This document shows positions 8,736 to 15,565 of a stretch of DNA of 64,000 nt, one piece after another (position 1 is the stretch's first letter; each line of letters begins with the position of its first letter). The stretch covers positions 1,674,001 to 1,738,000 of the forward strand of contig NZ_CP035130.1 of assembly GCF_004101785.1 (NCBI RefSeq), read 5' to 3'. The notes under the pieces are model-generated. The model was not told the origin of the DNA, made no database searches, and was given only the letters and a program-made list of their open reading frames with translations. Source of the stretch: Gudongella oleilytica (lineage in GTDB: Bacteria; Bacillota; Clostridia; Tissierellales; Tissierellaceae). The translations under genes and the position numbers were made by a program.

Positions 8736-9504
8736 TGCCGCCACCTCCAACGAGAAAGTAATTGACGAAGTACTGCTGACCCTTGCCAGTGACCTTGGTG
8801 GTCTTTGAAATGGTGACATGACCATCTGAATGGGTGATGGCCGTTTCCTTGACCTTGAACAGCCCCAGTTCCATTGCCTTTTGTGTTGGTGCATTGTAGT
8901 CTGTGCCCTTGCGCTTAATCAGGAAGCCATCCTGTCTTAACCTTTCAAACAAACGGTTCTGGCCGATATCAATTCCGTTGCCTTTGAGAATCTTGGCAAG
9001 CTCGCCGATAAGAATGGTTCCGTCTGATACGGACACCGCATCGGCAAAGACCACCTTGGGCTTGTCTACCTCAGTCTGAAGCTGCAGGCGTTCCTTTGCC
9101 TGACGTTCCTCCTTCAGCGCAGTCAGTACCTTGATCCAGACATCTGGGTCATTCATGATTTCTTCCAGCTTATCCGAGGTAAGATAGGCTCCGTGCTTTC
9201 GGATGGTTGGCAGGACCTCGTGGGTGACCCAGCGTTTAAATTTCCGGGCCTCGGGTTTGTCTGAACGCAGGATAACGTTGTAAAGCCCGCTCTCATTGAC
9301 GATGTTTGTTTGCTGCTGCCGCCCCATACTGTCGATGACGTAAGCCTGACTTACATCATCCGAATCAAGTCGATCTGCAATCATGCGAGCATTACTAAGC
9401 TCCAGCACATCACACACATCCTTGAGCACCCACCAAGGCTCGCCACCTCTCTGGATTGTTCTGACTTCCTTGCCCTCGTAGGAGAAAACCTGTAAATTGT
9501 TCAT
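8722..9504 (-). CDS. Phage antirepressor, BRO-N plus KilAC
   Basis: A 260-residue protein. Residues 1-110 are a BRO-N DNA-binding domain (EPWWVLKDVCDVLELSNARM, then GLYNVILRSDKPEARKFKRW). Residues 130-250 are a KilAC/ANT domain (GELAKILKGNGIDIGQNRL, then FLIKRKGTDYNAPTQKAM). Proteins of this build counteract the lysogeny repressor. Unusually for an antirepressor, it is placed deep in the early operon behind DNA polymerase and has its own structured leader (9510-9588). Translation starts at the ATG at 9504. Confidence 0.9.
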   Translation of the reverse strand: MNNLQVFSYEGKEVRTIQRGGEPWWVLKDVCDVLELSNARMIADRLDSDDVSQAYVIDSMGRQQQTNIVNESGLYNVILRSDKPEARKFKRWVTHEVLPTIRKHGAYLTSDKLEEIMNDPDVWIKVLTALKEERQAKERLQLQTEVDKPKVVFADAVSVSDGTILIGELAKILKGNGIDIGQNRLFERLRQDGFLIKRKGTDYNAPTQKAMELGLFKVKETAITHSDGHVTISKTTKVTGKGQQYFVNYFLVGGGGNGQI

Positions 9505-9509
9505 AATAG

Positions 9510-9588
9510 AACCGTCCTTTCTGAAGGCGCGAAGATTTTGTATTTGGCCTTCGCTTTAAGCCAGGAGAAAGGACGGTTTCGGACGGTC
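9510..9588 (-). promoter_or_regulatory. Repeated structured leader, copy A (before antirepressor)
   Basis: On the minus strand this spacer folds as a long stem: the 13-base arm at 9566-9578 pairs perfectly with 9510-9522, and an inner GAAGGC/GCCTTC stem adds to it. The downstream arm contains AGAAAGGA, the antirepressor's Shine-Dalgarno site, so the stem would hide it. Eighteen bases beginning TAAGCCAGG and the TCGGACGGTC block are shared with copy B at 13861-13929. The function, probably translational control or attenuation, is inferred from structure only. Confidence 0.6.
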
Positions 9589-9601
9589 TATATAAAATTT
9601 T

Positions 9602-11569
9602 CTAATCTTTTTTATAGAATGGGCACACATAGCCCTCGGCACGAAGCAATAACCCTTTTGCCCAAGACGGAGTTTTGCTCATTTTTGAGCATAAGTCTTG
9701 TAGTGAGAGTTTTTCATCCGCTTCGATTACAATTTCATCATGCACATGCATGACAATCTCATAAGCCTTAAAAGCCTGCAGCGCATGACAGAGGATATCG
9801 CGTGAAATGGCTTGGACGATGTTTTCCACAAGCTTTGGGCCATAGGTTTCGATGCGCTCCCATTTCTTCGTTGCGCCTACACCCTCATAGGTCACCGCAT
9901 CGCTTCCAAAGCGATTCTGGCCGAGCTTCGGCTTCACATATGAAAGTCGTCTGCCTGAAGGTAGCGTTATGAACAGCATGCCGCTTCTGCATTCAAATTG
10001 AATACCGTGGGTTGTCGTTACAGCTCGCTCCCTGACAGCGGTCATGACAGCCCTGTCTACCTCCCACCAAAACCGGACGATGTAGGGGTTGGCCGACCTC
10101 CATGCATTGACTAGCGACTGAAGCTCAACTTCTTCAACACCCATATCAAGGGCACCCATGGCTTTCAGCGCACCGACCGAGCCCCCATAGCCTAAGGCAA
10201 GCTCAGCAATTTTACCTTTTTGCCTTAAAGGACTGCCTTTAGTGATTTCCTCAATGGGGACATGAAACATCTGACTAGCCGATGCTTCATAGATCCGGCC
10301 GTGGGTAGCAAACACCTCGTTTCGCCAGGACTCGCCAGCCAGCCACGCAATAACGCGGGCTTCGATCGCTGAAAAGTCAGCTACAATGAACGTATAACCG
10401 GCTTTTGGAATAAAGGCGGTTCGGATGAGCTCCGACAGCACCTCCGGCACAGTATCATAGAGCGCTTCCAGCAGGTCATACTGACCAAGCCTCACCATCT
10501 GCCTTGCTTGCTCCAAATCTGGCAGGTGGTTTTGGGGCAGATTCTGCACCTGCACGAGTCTTCCGGCCCAGCGCCCGGTCCGATTCGCACCGTAAAACTG
10601 TAAAAGCCCACGAACCCTGCCATCAGAGCAGACGGCATTTTGCATGGCAGTATATTTCTTGACACTGCTTTTGGCCAGAGACTGCCTGAGCTCCAGCACC
10701 TGGCCGAGCGGCTCAGGCGCTGTTTTCAGAAGCTCCTTTACGGCAGCCTTGCCCAGGGTGTCGGTTTCTAAGCCCTGTTCTGCCAGCCACGCCTTCATCT
10801 GCGCGACTGAGTTTGGGTTATCCAGCTCAGTCATTTGCTGCATCCGATAGGTGAGCTCCTGTTTGGCCCTGCTGTCAAAGCGAATGGCCTCACCTACGAG
10901 CTCCAGATCCAGACGGATGCCACGATCATTTATTTCTTGATCAAGAATATAATTCGGCCATTCAAAAGATGGTACAGGGAACTTGTGAAGCTTGGCTTGG
11001 ATCTCAAGCTCGGTTTCCACATCACGGGCATTGTATGCTTTATACTTCTCCCACTTTTCCGGGGCATCAGCCGGCAGGTTCCTCTCCCGCCCGCCATTTA
11101 CCTTTGACGGCTTGCAGGGCATCGAGAAATATCGGATCAGGTCTTTTCCTTCCTTGAGCTTTTGCTTTTCAAGTCCCAGCACCGCTCCGGCACCTTCCAG
11201 TGAAAGAGGCAAGCCCAGATAGGCCGACCAAACCATGGTACAGCGCCAGGATACTGGGCTTATAAATTGGCTTTCAGGATTATTCTGATCCAGCGTTATA
11301 CCTTGCCTAGACAGCCATCGTGATAGGCAGATCCGTTCAAACTGGGCATTGAAGGCCCACTTTATGACTGCATCATCCGTAAGAGCTCTGATGATTTCCT
11401 CCGGCAGAGCTTCACCGCTGGCAAGGTCAACAACCTGTACTTCACCACCATCAATGGAATAACCGAACAGCAGTATGTCAAAGTCCGGGACCTCCGAGTA
11501 ACGGTAAACACCGCTTTTCATCAGATCAAAGCTGGAGAACGTTTCAATATCGCATGAGAGTGTTTTCAT
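9602..11569 (-). CDS. Phage DNA polymerase, family A
   Basis: A 655-residue polymerase I-like enzyme without a 5'-3' nuclease domain. The 3'-5' exonuclease begins at the N-terminus (SCDIETFSSFDL, with D6 and E8) and includes AYNARDVETELEI near residue 180. Polymerase motif A is FIVADFSAIEARVIAWLAG (about 397), motif B is RQKGKIAELALGYGGSVG (about 450), and motif C is VMHVHDEIVIEAD (about 617). It replicates the phage genome. The gene starts behind GGAGG at 11572-11578 and is preceded by a GC-rich hairpin. Confidence 0.95.
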   Translation of the reverse strand: MKTLSCDIETFSSFDLMKSGVYRYSEVPDFDILLFGYSIDGGEVQVVDLASGEALPEEIIRALTDDAVIKWAFNAQFERICLSRWLSRQGITLDQNNPESQFISPVSWRCTMVWSAYLGLPLSLEGAGAVLGLEKQKLKEGKDLIRYFSMPCKPSKVNGGRERNLPADAPEKWEKYKAYNARDVETELEIQAKLHKFPVPSFEWPNYILDQEINDRGIRLDLELVGEAIRFDSRAKQELTYRMQQMTELDNPNSVAQMKAWLAEQGLETDTLGKAAVKELLKTAPEPLGQVLELRQSLAKSSVKKYTAMQNAVCSDGRVRGLLQFYGANRTGRWAGRLVQVQNLPQNHLPDLEQARQMVRLGQYDLLEALYDTVPEVLSELIRTAFIPKAGYTFIVADFSAIEARVIAWLAGESWRNEVFATHGRIYEASASQMFHVPIEEITKGSPLRQKGKIAELALGYGGSVGALKAMGALDMGVEEVELQSLVNAWRSANPYIVRFWWEVDRAVMTAVRERAVTTTHGIQFECRSGMLFITLPSGRRLSYVKPKLGQNRFGSDAVTYEGVGATKKWERIETYGPKLVENIVQAISRDILCHALQAFKAYEIVMHVHDEIVIEADEKLSLQDLCSKMSKTPSWAKGLLLRAEGYVCPFYKKD

Positions 11570-11585
11570 ATGGCCTCCTTAGCGG

Positions 11586-11613
11586 AAAAGGGCGGCAAGA
11601 AATCCCGCCGCCC
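11586..11613 (-). terminator. GC-rich hairpin between DUF2815 gene and polymerase
   Basis: GGGCGGC (on the minus strand, 11613-11607) pairs with GCCGCCC (11596-11590) and is followed by TTTTCC. This looks like an intrinsic terminator or attenuator that would lower polymerase expression relative to the DUF2815 protein upstream. Confidence 0.55.
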
Positions 11614-11638
11614 AATCTTTAGTATTTTGCGTATCCCC

Positions 11639-12220
11639 TTAGCCAAGGAAGTCCTCGCCGTCATAGTCTGATGCAAAATCATCTGCAGCACTAGTCCTTC
11701 CACCCAGGGGCTCGCCATCCTGGACCTTCTGGATATTGCCTAAGCCGCAGGCGACACCTCGGTTGCCGTTGGAGTTGAAGGCGTAAAAATTGATGCTGAC
11801 CCTTGCGTATACTCCGGAGTAAACCTCCGAACGGCTTATGATCGGATTCAGGGACTTGTCCACTATCTCCGGAGCAGAATTGGAGTTGGCGTTCACAAAG
11901 TAGCTGTCTGCGTATGCCTCATCGTCCGGGCGGTCGATATCACCGTCACGAAGTGGAAGCTTCAGAGCGGCCTTATTCGGAATCTTCCCACCAAACTTAC
12001 CGCGACCTTCCTCGATGGCAGCATCAACCGCTTTGTTAATAGCCTCAAGGGTTTTGGTATCGTACTTTGGAATGATGAGAGAAACGCTGTATTTTTCTGC
12101 GCCTCCATTGATGCTTTTGGGCTCATGGACATTGGCATAGCTGAGACGGACTATGCCTGTGACAACCTTAGTGGGATTCACCCTAACACCTGTGTTTGTT
12201 TTATTTGCTGTGTTTGACAT
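11639..12220 (-). CDS. DUF2815 family protein (phage ssDNA-binding-like)
   Basis: The start at 12220 (MSNTANKTNTGVRVNPTKVV) fits an AAGGAGG site a few bases upstream; a longer frame to 12340 overlaps the previous gene and is unlikely. The 193-residue product has the beta-rich DUF2815 core (GIVRLSYANVHEPKSING, VSLIIPKYD, then VYSGVYARVSINFYAFNSN) and an acidic C-terminal tail ending SDYDGEDFLG. Acidic tails of this type are the hallmark of single-stranded DNA-binding proteins. The gene order nuclease, binding protein, polymerase supports a replication/recombination role. Confidence 0.85.
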   Translation of the reverse strand: MSNTANKTNTGVRVNPTKVVTGIVRLSYANVHEPKSINGGAEKYSVSLIIPKYDTKTLEAINKAVDAAIEEGRGKFGGKIPNKAALKLPLRDGDIDRPDDEAYADSYFVNANSNSAPEIVDKSLNPIISRSEVYSGVYARVSINFYAFNSNGNRGVACGLGNIQKVQDGEPLGGRTSAADDFASDYDGEDFLG

Positions 12221-12221
12221 A

Positions 12222-13346
12222 TTAAATTTCCTCCTTAAAATCTTGTTTTGCGGATGTATTGATTTCCGGTCGTTTATCGGTAATGGGTACCAGCGCCGGC
12301 TTTCCCGGTGGCTTTTCAATGAGCTCACCAAGGATTTCACTAAATTTTGCTTTGCTCATCAGCTTCTCCATTTCGGTGAGGGTAATCAGGGATTGTCGGT
12401 ATATATCGCGGTAACCGGCAGCCTTTGCAGCCTCTGCGACGGCTTCCTCGTTCTTATACCTTCTGTTTGAGCGGCCCTCCACCAGCTTGAAGCCACACCA
12501 GCGCTTGCCGTGGTTGAGTGCTGCTTCAAGGGCATAGTTTCTGATGTCATTTGCCCAGGCTGTCAGGTCGTCCAGCTTTGCTATGATGCCTTCGATGTCG
12601 TCGTCCGTGAGGACTGGTGGCAACGAGAACTCAAACCGTGCAAGGTTCAGCTTTTCCTCAGCCCTTGCCCGACACTTGACTGCTGCCCGGCAGAACTGAC
12701 AATGATCGCCGGGTACAAATTCACCGCCACCTTCAAAGGCGAGCTTTGCAGTCGGGACCAAGATCTCTTCAGCCCACTGATAGAGAGACTCCTTAAACAC
12801 TGTGTAGGTGCTGGCATTTTCTCTTCGTGGCTGGTAAATTGACATTGACACTTCGCTTATGTCGTATATCCCGTCGAATAGCTCTAAGGCAGATAAGCCA
12901 TAAAGCTTCATTTGTGGATTTTCTTCAGCGTGGACCAGGGTCCATCCGAATTTGAAATCTACGATATGAAGCGTCCTATCGCCGATAACCACACAGTCAC
13001 CGGTGCCAAAGCCATCCGGTACGAAGCGTGAAAAGTCCAGGCGCTGCTCAATCAGGATCGTTGGATCTGAGCAGGTTTGCTTTAGCCCCGCAAGAATCTC
13101 CAATACGAAATCAACGTAGCCATCGGTGGCGGCTTCCATTTCATCTGAGTCATACTTTGAGACTGGTCTTTTCGTGCGTAGCTTGAGGGCCTTTCGCAGC
13201 TTGTGTTCTGCTAGTGCATGGGCAGCAGAGCCCTCGGCGGCGGCCTCGCCGCTGTTGTCTGCAAACTCCTGTTCCAGTCGAGGTGCTCTTGTACAGATCA
13301 ACCAGCGATGCGCACTTGATGCGGATAGAATCGCATGCTTGCTCAT
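12222..13346 (-). CDS. DUF2800 RecB/Cas4-like nuclease (phage)
   Basis: A 374-residue protein. The N-terminal segment SASSAHRWLICTRAPRLEQ is typical of DUF2800. A PD-(D/E)XK nuclease core follows, with GTGDCVVIGDRTLHIVDFKFG supplying D and the D-x-K equivalents near residues 115-135. A cysteine cluster is CQFCRAAVKCRARAE (about 225), plus CT near the start, resembling the iron-sulfur cluster of Cas4/AddB nucleases. It probably acts as a DNA exonuclease in phage recombination together with the DUF2815 protein. Its ATG overlaps the previous stop by 4 bases. Confidence 0.87.
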   Translation of the reverse strand: MSKHAILSASSAHRWLICTRAPRLEQEFADNSGEAAAEGSAAHALAEHKLRKALKLRTKRPVSKYDSDEMEAATDGYVDFVLEILAGLKQTCSDPTILIEQRLDFSRFVPDGFGTGDCVVIGDRTLHIVDFKFGWTLVHAEENPQMKLYGLSALELFDGIYDISEVSMSIYQPRRENASTYTVFKESLYQWAEEILVPTAKLAFEGGGEFVPGDHCQFCRAAVKCRARAEEKLNLARFEFSLPPVLTDDDIEGIIAKLDDLTAWANDIRNYALEAALNHGKRWCGFKLVEGRSNRRYKNEEAVAEAAKAAGYRDIYRQSLITLTEMEKLMSKAKFSEILGELIEKPPGKPALVPITDKRPEINTSAKQDFKEEI

Positions 13347-13660
13347 TTGAGTACCTCCGCATCCGCCAATAGAGCTGCATAATTTACCGGATCAATCTGG
13401 CTGAGCTTTGGTGCTCCGTACTTTTCGAGAAGCCCCCGCACCTCTGCAGTAAACCCTTCCTGGCTTTTTTCGGCCAATGCTGCTCTGACGTGCTCAAGTG
13501 ATACCGGCTTTTCTGTGGTTTTTGGTTCAATAAAGGTCGGTACCCCTGGTGCAACCTTGGCAGGTTCATTGCCCGCCATCGTCTCAGCTGCAGCTTGGAT
13601 GCTGTCCGCCAGAGAGCGCATGTTATCGACCACATCAAGGAGTAGCTTGATTTTACTCAC
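13343..13660 (-). CDS. Small phage protein of unknown function
   Basis: The start is placed at the GTG at 13660 (MSKIKLLLDVVDNMRSLADS), 8 bases after GGAGG; a TTG further up (13681) would put the ribosome site inside the gene. The product is 105 residues: an N-terminal helix, a Pro/Thr linker at residues 40-55, and a C-terminal domain with EVRGLLEKYGAPKLSQID. Relatives are regularly found next to DUF2800 genes in prophages, sometimes under misleading names. Coupled by overlap to both neighbours. Confidence 0.7.
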   Translation of the reverse strand: MSKIKLLLDVVDNMRSLADSIQAAAETMAGNEPAKVAPGVPTFIEPKTTEKPVSLEHVRAALAEKSQEGFTAEVRGLLEKYGAPKLSQIDPVNYAALLADAEVLK

Positions 13661-13847
13661 CGCTTTCACCTCCCTCCTCAACGATGGACAGCGCTTTTAC
13701 GCTGTCGCCGGGTACAATGACCGTCAGCCTTTGCTTGTCTCCAAGCAGGAAGCGAAGTAGTCGCTCCCGCATGGTGACATGTCGGCAGCCGACGATCCCG
13801 CCACCTGGCGGTTCCTTTGAAACACTGATTCTGAGTGTGTGTCTCAT
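13653..13847 (-). CDS. Small phage protein of unknown function
   Basis: A 64-residue basic protein (MRHTLRISVSKEPPGGGIV) starting at the ATG at 13847, with AGGTG 6 bases upstream; a GTG at 13856 is the alternative. It overlaps the start of the 105-residue gene by 8 bases. Residues 20-45 are rich in Arg and Leu. No family known to me. It is the first gene behind the second copy of the repeated leader. Confidence 0.6.
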   Translation of the reverse strand: MRHTLRISVSKEPPGGGIVGCRHVTMRERLLRFLLGDKQRLTVIVPGDSVKALSIVEEGGESGE

Positions 13848-13860
13848 GTGCTTCACCTTG

Positions 13861-13929
13861 CCTTTCTGAAGGCTGTATTGTTTGTGCCTTCTGATGTAAG
13901 CCAGGAGAAAGGACCGAATCGGACGGTCC
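13861..13929 (-). promoter_or_regulatory. Repeated structured leader, copy B
   Basis: The element begins immediately after the sigma-like gene's stop. It contains a GGACCG/CGGTCC hairpin, then CCTTTCT (13912-13906 on the minus strand) pairing with AGAAAGG (13867-13861), enclosing a GAAGGC/GCCTTC stem. Its sequence matches copy A at 9510-9588 in several blocks. It lies between genes of one operon. Confidence 0.6.
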
Positions 13930-14321
13930 TAATCAAGAAAATTTCTGAGCTTCTTTTTTGCTCTATCTACGGCATGGCGAATGGCAGATTCATCCTTACC
14001 CTCTAAAGCGGCAAGGTCGGTATATGACCAACCCTCCAGCAGGCACTTGCGAAGCAGGTATTGCTGGCGTTCGTTCAGGCAGGACATGGCCTGGCCGATA
14101 ACCTCAGAGTCGATTAAATCCGCGAGCAGGTCGGTGCCATCGCTAAAATAGCGAACATCCTCGTATTCAAAGGTAGAAAGCTGTGTGTGGCGATCTCTTC
14201 GAGAATTTTTGCGGTCATTTTTCTTCTCTGCTTCGATTGACTCCAAATAGAAGGTTCCAACCTCTTCGGATACCTCCAGTTCGATGATTTTACCGTCAGC
14301 ATTTTTGTAATTGATTTTCAT
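13929..14321 (-). CDS. Phage sigma-70 region 4-like regulator
   Basis: A 130-residue protein. Residues 70-130 match sigma-factor region 4: LNERQQYLLRKCLLEGWSY, TDLAALEGKDESAIRHAV, then DRAKKKLRNFL, a helix-turn-helix with a basic C-terminus. No regions 2 or 3 are present, so it cannot act as a full sigma factor; it more likely redirects host RNA polymerase or activates phage promoters. The N-terminus (KINYKNADGKIIELEVSEEV) is a short beta segment. Its ribosome site lies inside a hairpin (14325-14350). Confidence 0.8.
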   Translation of the reverse strand: MKINYKNADGKIIELEVSEEVGTFYLESIEAEKKNDRKNSRRDRHTQLSTFEYEDVRYFSDGTDLLADLIDSEVIGQAMSCLNERQQYLLRKCLLEGWSYTDLAALEGKDESAIRHAVDRAKKKLRNFLD

Positions 14322-14324
14322 TGT

Positions 14325-14350
14325 TTGGCTCCTTTCAGTGCAGGAGCCAA
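14325..14350 (-). promoter_or_regulatory. Hairpin covering the sigma-like gene's ribosome site
   Basis: Eight bases at 14343-14350 pair perfectly with 14325-14332 around a 10-base loop. The AAAGGAG Shine-Dalgarno site (minus strand, 14335-14329) lies partly in the downstream arm, 8 bases before the ATG. The site would be hidden in the folded RNA. Confidence 0.6.
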
Positions 14351-14367
14351 GCGTGAGATATGTAAAA

Positions 14368-14458
14368 GAGCCGAATGGTCACAAAACGCAAATGGCCGGA
14401 TGGTTACGAATTTGCATTTCGTAACTCATCCGGCCATTTGGTAGCTCGCACTCGGCTC
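14368..14458. repeat. Large nested inverted repeat in early leader
   Basis: The arm at 14390-14410 is almost perfectly complementary to 14418-14439 around a 7-base loop. An outer pair GAGCCGA (14368-14374) and TCGGCTC (14452-14458) encloses it. It separates the 48-residue gene from the sigma-like gene and lacks a U-tract on either strand. It could be an RNA structure or a protein-binding palindrome. Nothing else is seen in the 14351-14483 spacer. Confidence 0.6.
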
Positions 14459-14483
14459 CGTTGCTCGGTATGAATTTATTGTC

Positions 14484-14630
14484 TTACTTTTTCTTTGGCG
14501 ACGGCCTTGTCTGTGACAACGCACTACCCGCCACTGATTTGGTCTTTGCGCTGGTTCCACCGTCTCTTAAAATGGACGACGCCTTGCGCGCAACTGATGG
14601 GGAAGTCTGTTTACTATTGCTTTTAGCCAC
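14484..14630 (-). CDS. Very small basic phage protein, 48 residues
   Basis: A GTG start at 14630 lies 8 bases after GGAGG (14637-14641) and gives MAKSNSKQTSPSVARKASSI, ending in PSPKKK. It is Ser/Lys-rich and resembles tiny basic proteins found near the start of early operons in Clostridia prophages and conjugative elements. The strong ribosome site and conserved placement support it; the function is unknown. Confidence 0.7.
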   Translation of the reverse strand: MAKSNSKQTSPSVARKASSILRDGGTSAKTKSVAGSALSQTRPSPKKK

Positions 14631-14666
14631 TGGAATCACCTCCTTTCACTGATCTCATAGCACCAA

Positions 14667-14819
14667 CTAAGATGCTTTGAGTTCTGATTTTTCGTTGCAG
14701 GTAACTGTAACGAATTTCCCACACTGTGGACACTTGAGGTTTACCTCGACTTCTTCTTTTGGAAGGTCCGATATATCAAAGGCTCTCCGGCCGCAGTTTG
14801 GGCACTTCATTTTCTTCAT
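14667..14819 (-). CDS. Com-like zinc-ribbon protein, 50 residues
   Basis: The first gene of the minus-strand early operon. An ATG at 14819 follows GGAG. The product begins MKKMKCPNCGRRAFDIS and has two C-x2-C knuckles (CPNC and CPQC) spaced as a zinc ribbon. Phage Mu Com-type proteins with this layout bind RNA or DNA to regulate expression. It sits directly below the early promoter at 14995-15023. The role here is inferred from size and motif. Confidence 0.7.
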   Translation of the reverse strand: MKKMKCPNCGRRAFDISDLPKEEVEVNLKCPQCGKFVTVTCNEKSELKAS

Positions 14820-14910
14820 AGGCAGTCTCCTTTCAACGTAACAGTGAATTGTGTATATTTTGTAGTTTTATAGATCCGCGCTCTCATATAACTGTTTTGT
14901 CTAATATTTA

Positions 14911-14939
14911 TTGACATTGCCCACATTCTGTGGTAATAT
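14911..14939 (+). promoter_or_regulatory. Repressor promoter
   Basis: TTGACA (14911-14916) and TAATAT (14934-14939) are separated by 17 bases. It points towards the repressor gene at 15065. An operator palindrome (14921-14933) fills the spacer. It is a near-exact inverted copy of the early promoter at 14995-15023, so the two promoters face each other. Confidence 0.8.
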
Positions 14940-15044
14940 CGTATTGCGGTTGAGATTTCAGAGTGTTTGTCCATAAAATCAAGTTTCTGAAATAAAATTA
15001 CCACGAATAGTGGGCATTGTCAATATCTAAACCACAAATAGTGT
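14921..15044. promoter_or_regulatory. Three repressor operators
   Basis: CCACATTCTGTGG (14921-14933), CCACGAATAGTGG (15001-15013) and the imperfect CCACAAATAGTGT (15032-15044) share the pattern CCAC-N5-GTGG. The first two lie in the spacers of the opposed promoters; the third lies between the early promoter and the repressor start. Binding by the product of 15065-15565 is the natural reading. Confidence 0.7.
14995..15023 (-). promoter_or_regulatory. Early lytic promoter
   Basis: On the minus strand, TTGACA (15023-15018), a 17-base spacer and TAATTT (15000-14995). It fires leftward into the zinc-ribbon gene and the whole phage early operon. The spacer holds operator 15001-15013. Confidence 0.8.
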
Positions 15045-15064
15045 TTATGTTAAGGAGGTGCAGT

Positions 15065-15565
15065 ATGGGCATCGCACTAGGGCAATATATAAAAGCCGTA
15101 AGAAAAGAAGCAAAACTGTCGGCGCTCAAACTGAGTAAAGACGTAGGGATTTCAAAATCATATTTAGATTATATTGAGAGTGGGGCTCGTGAACCTCAGA
15201 TTGATATCCTTGTCAAAATAGCTGCTGCACTTAAAACTCCTCTCGAGGCTTTGTTTGACATACAAAAAAAAGAACAGCTCGAAGCTGCTATAAATAAGTG
15301 GAGAGCTGAAAACACAACTATCAACGATTCAGATCTTAGAGCAGTCGCAAGAACTGCTGATGGAGGACTGGCCATTGATGAACAGGCTTTGGCTATGGCA
15401 CAGGAAGCCTTCCGGGATTCTAATAACGCAGCAAAACTTGCAGATTTCATAGAAAATGAACATCTTCGTGCGATAGTAAAAGCGGGGGCTGAGCTTACAA
15501 ACGAGGACCTTGAAAAATTAAGAAAGGTTATGGAATCTCTTTATCCAGATGAGTTTGAGAAATGA
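15065..15565 (+). CDS. XRE-family lysogeny repressor
   Basis: The start at 15065 (MGIALGQYIKAVRKEAKLSA) follows AAGGAGGTG. The product is 166 residues. Residues 5-65 are a lambda-repressor-like helix-turn-helix (LKLSKDVGISKSYLDYIESG). The C-terminal part is helical (FIENEHLRAIVKAGAEL, then LEKLRKVMESLYP) and lacks a LexA-type Ser-Lys peptidase, so induction probably works through the ImmA/IrrE-like protease whose gene overlaps its 3' end by 17 bases. In known systems (ICEBs1 ImmR/ImmA) such a protease cleaves the paired repressor. It probably binds the three operators upstream. Confidence 0.88.
   Translation: MGIALGQYIKAVRKEAKLSALKLSKDVGISKSYLDYIESGAREPQIDILVKIAAALKTPLEALFDIQKKEQLEAAINKWRAENTTINDSDLRAVARTADGGLAIDEQALAMAQEAFRDSNNAAKLADFIENEHLRAIVKAGAELTNEDLEKLRKVMESLYPDEFEK

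Noticed and set aside
9510-13929. The two repeated leaders as a CRISPR array or paired attachment sites.
   Set aside because: Only two copies, 4 kb apart, both between same-strand phage genes and with conserved internal pairing; no spacers or cas genes.
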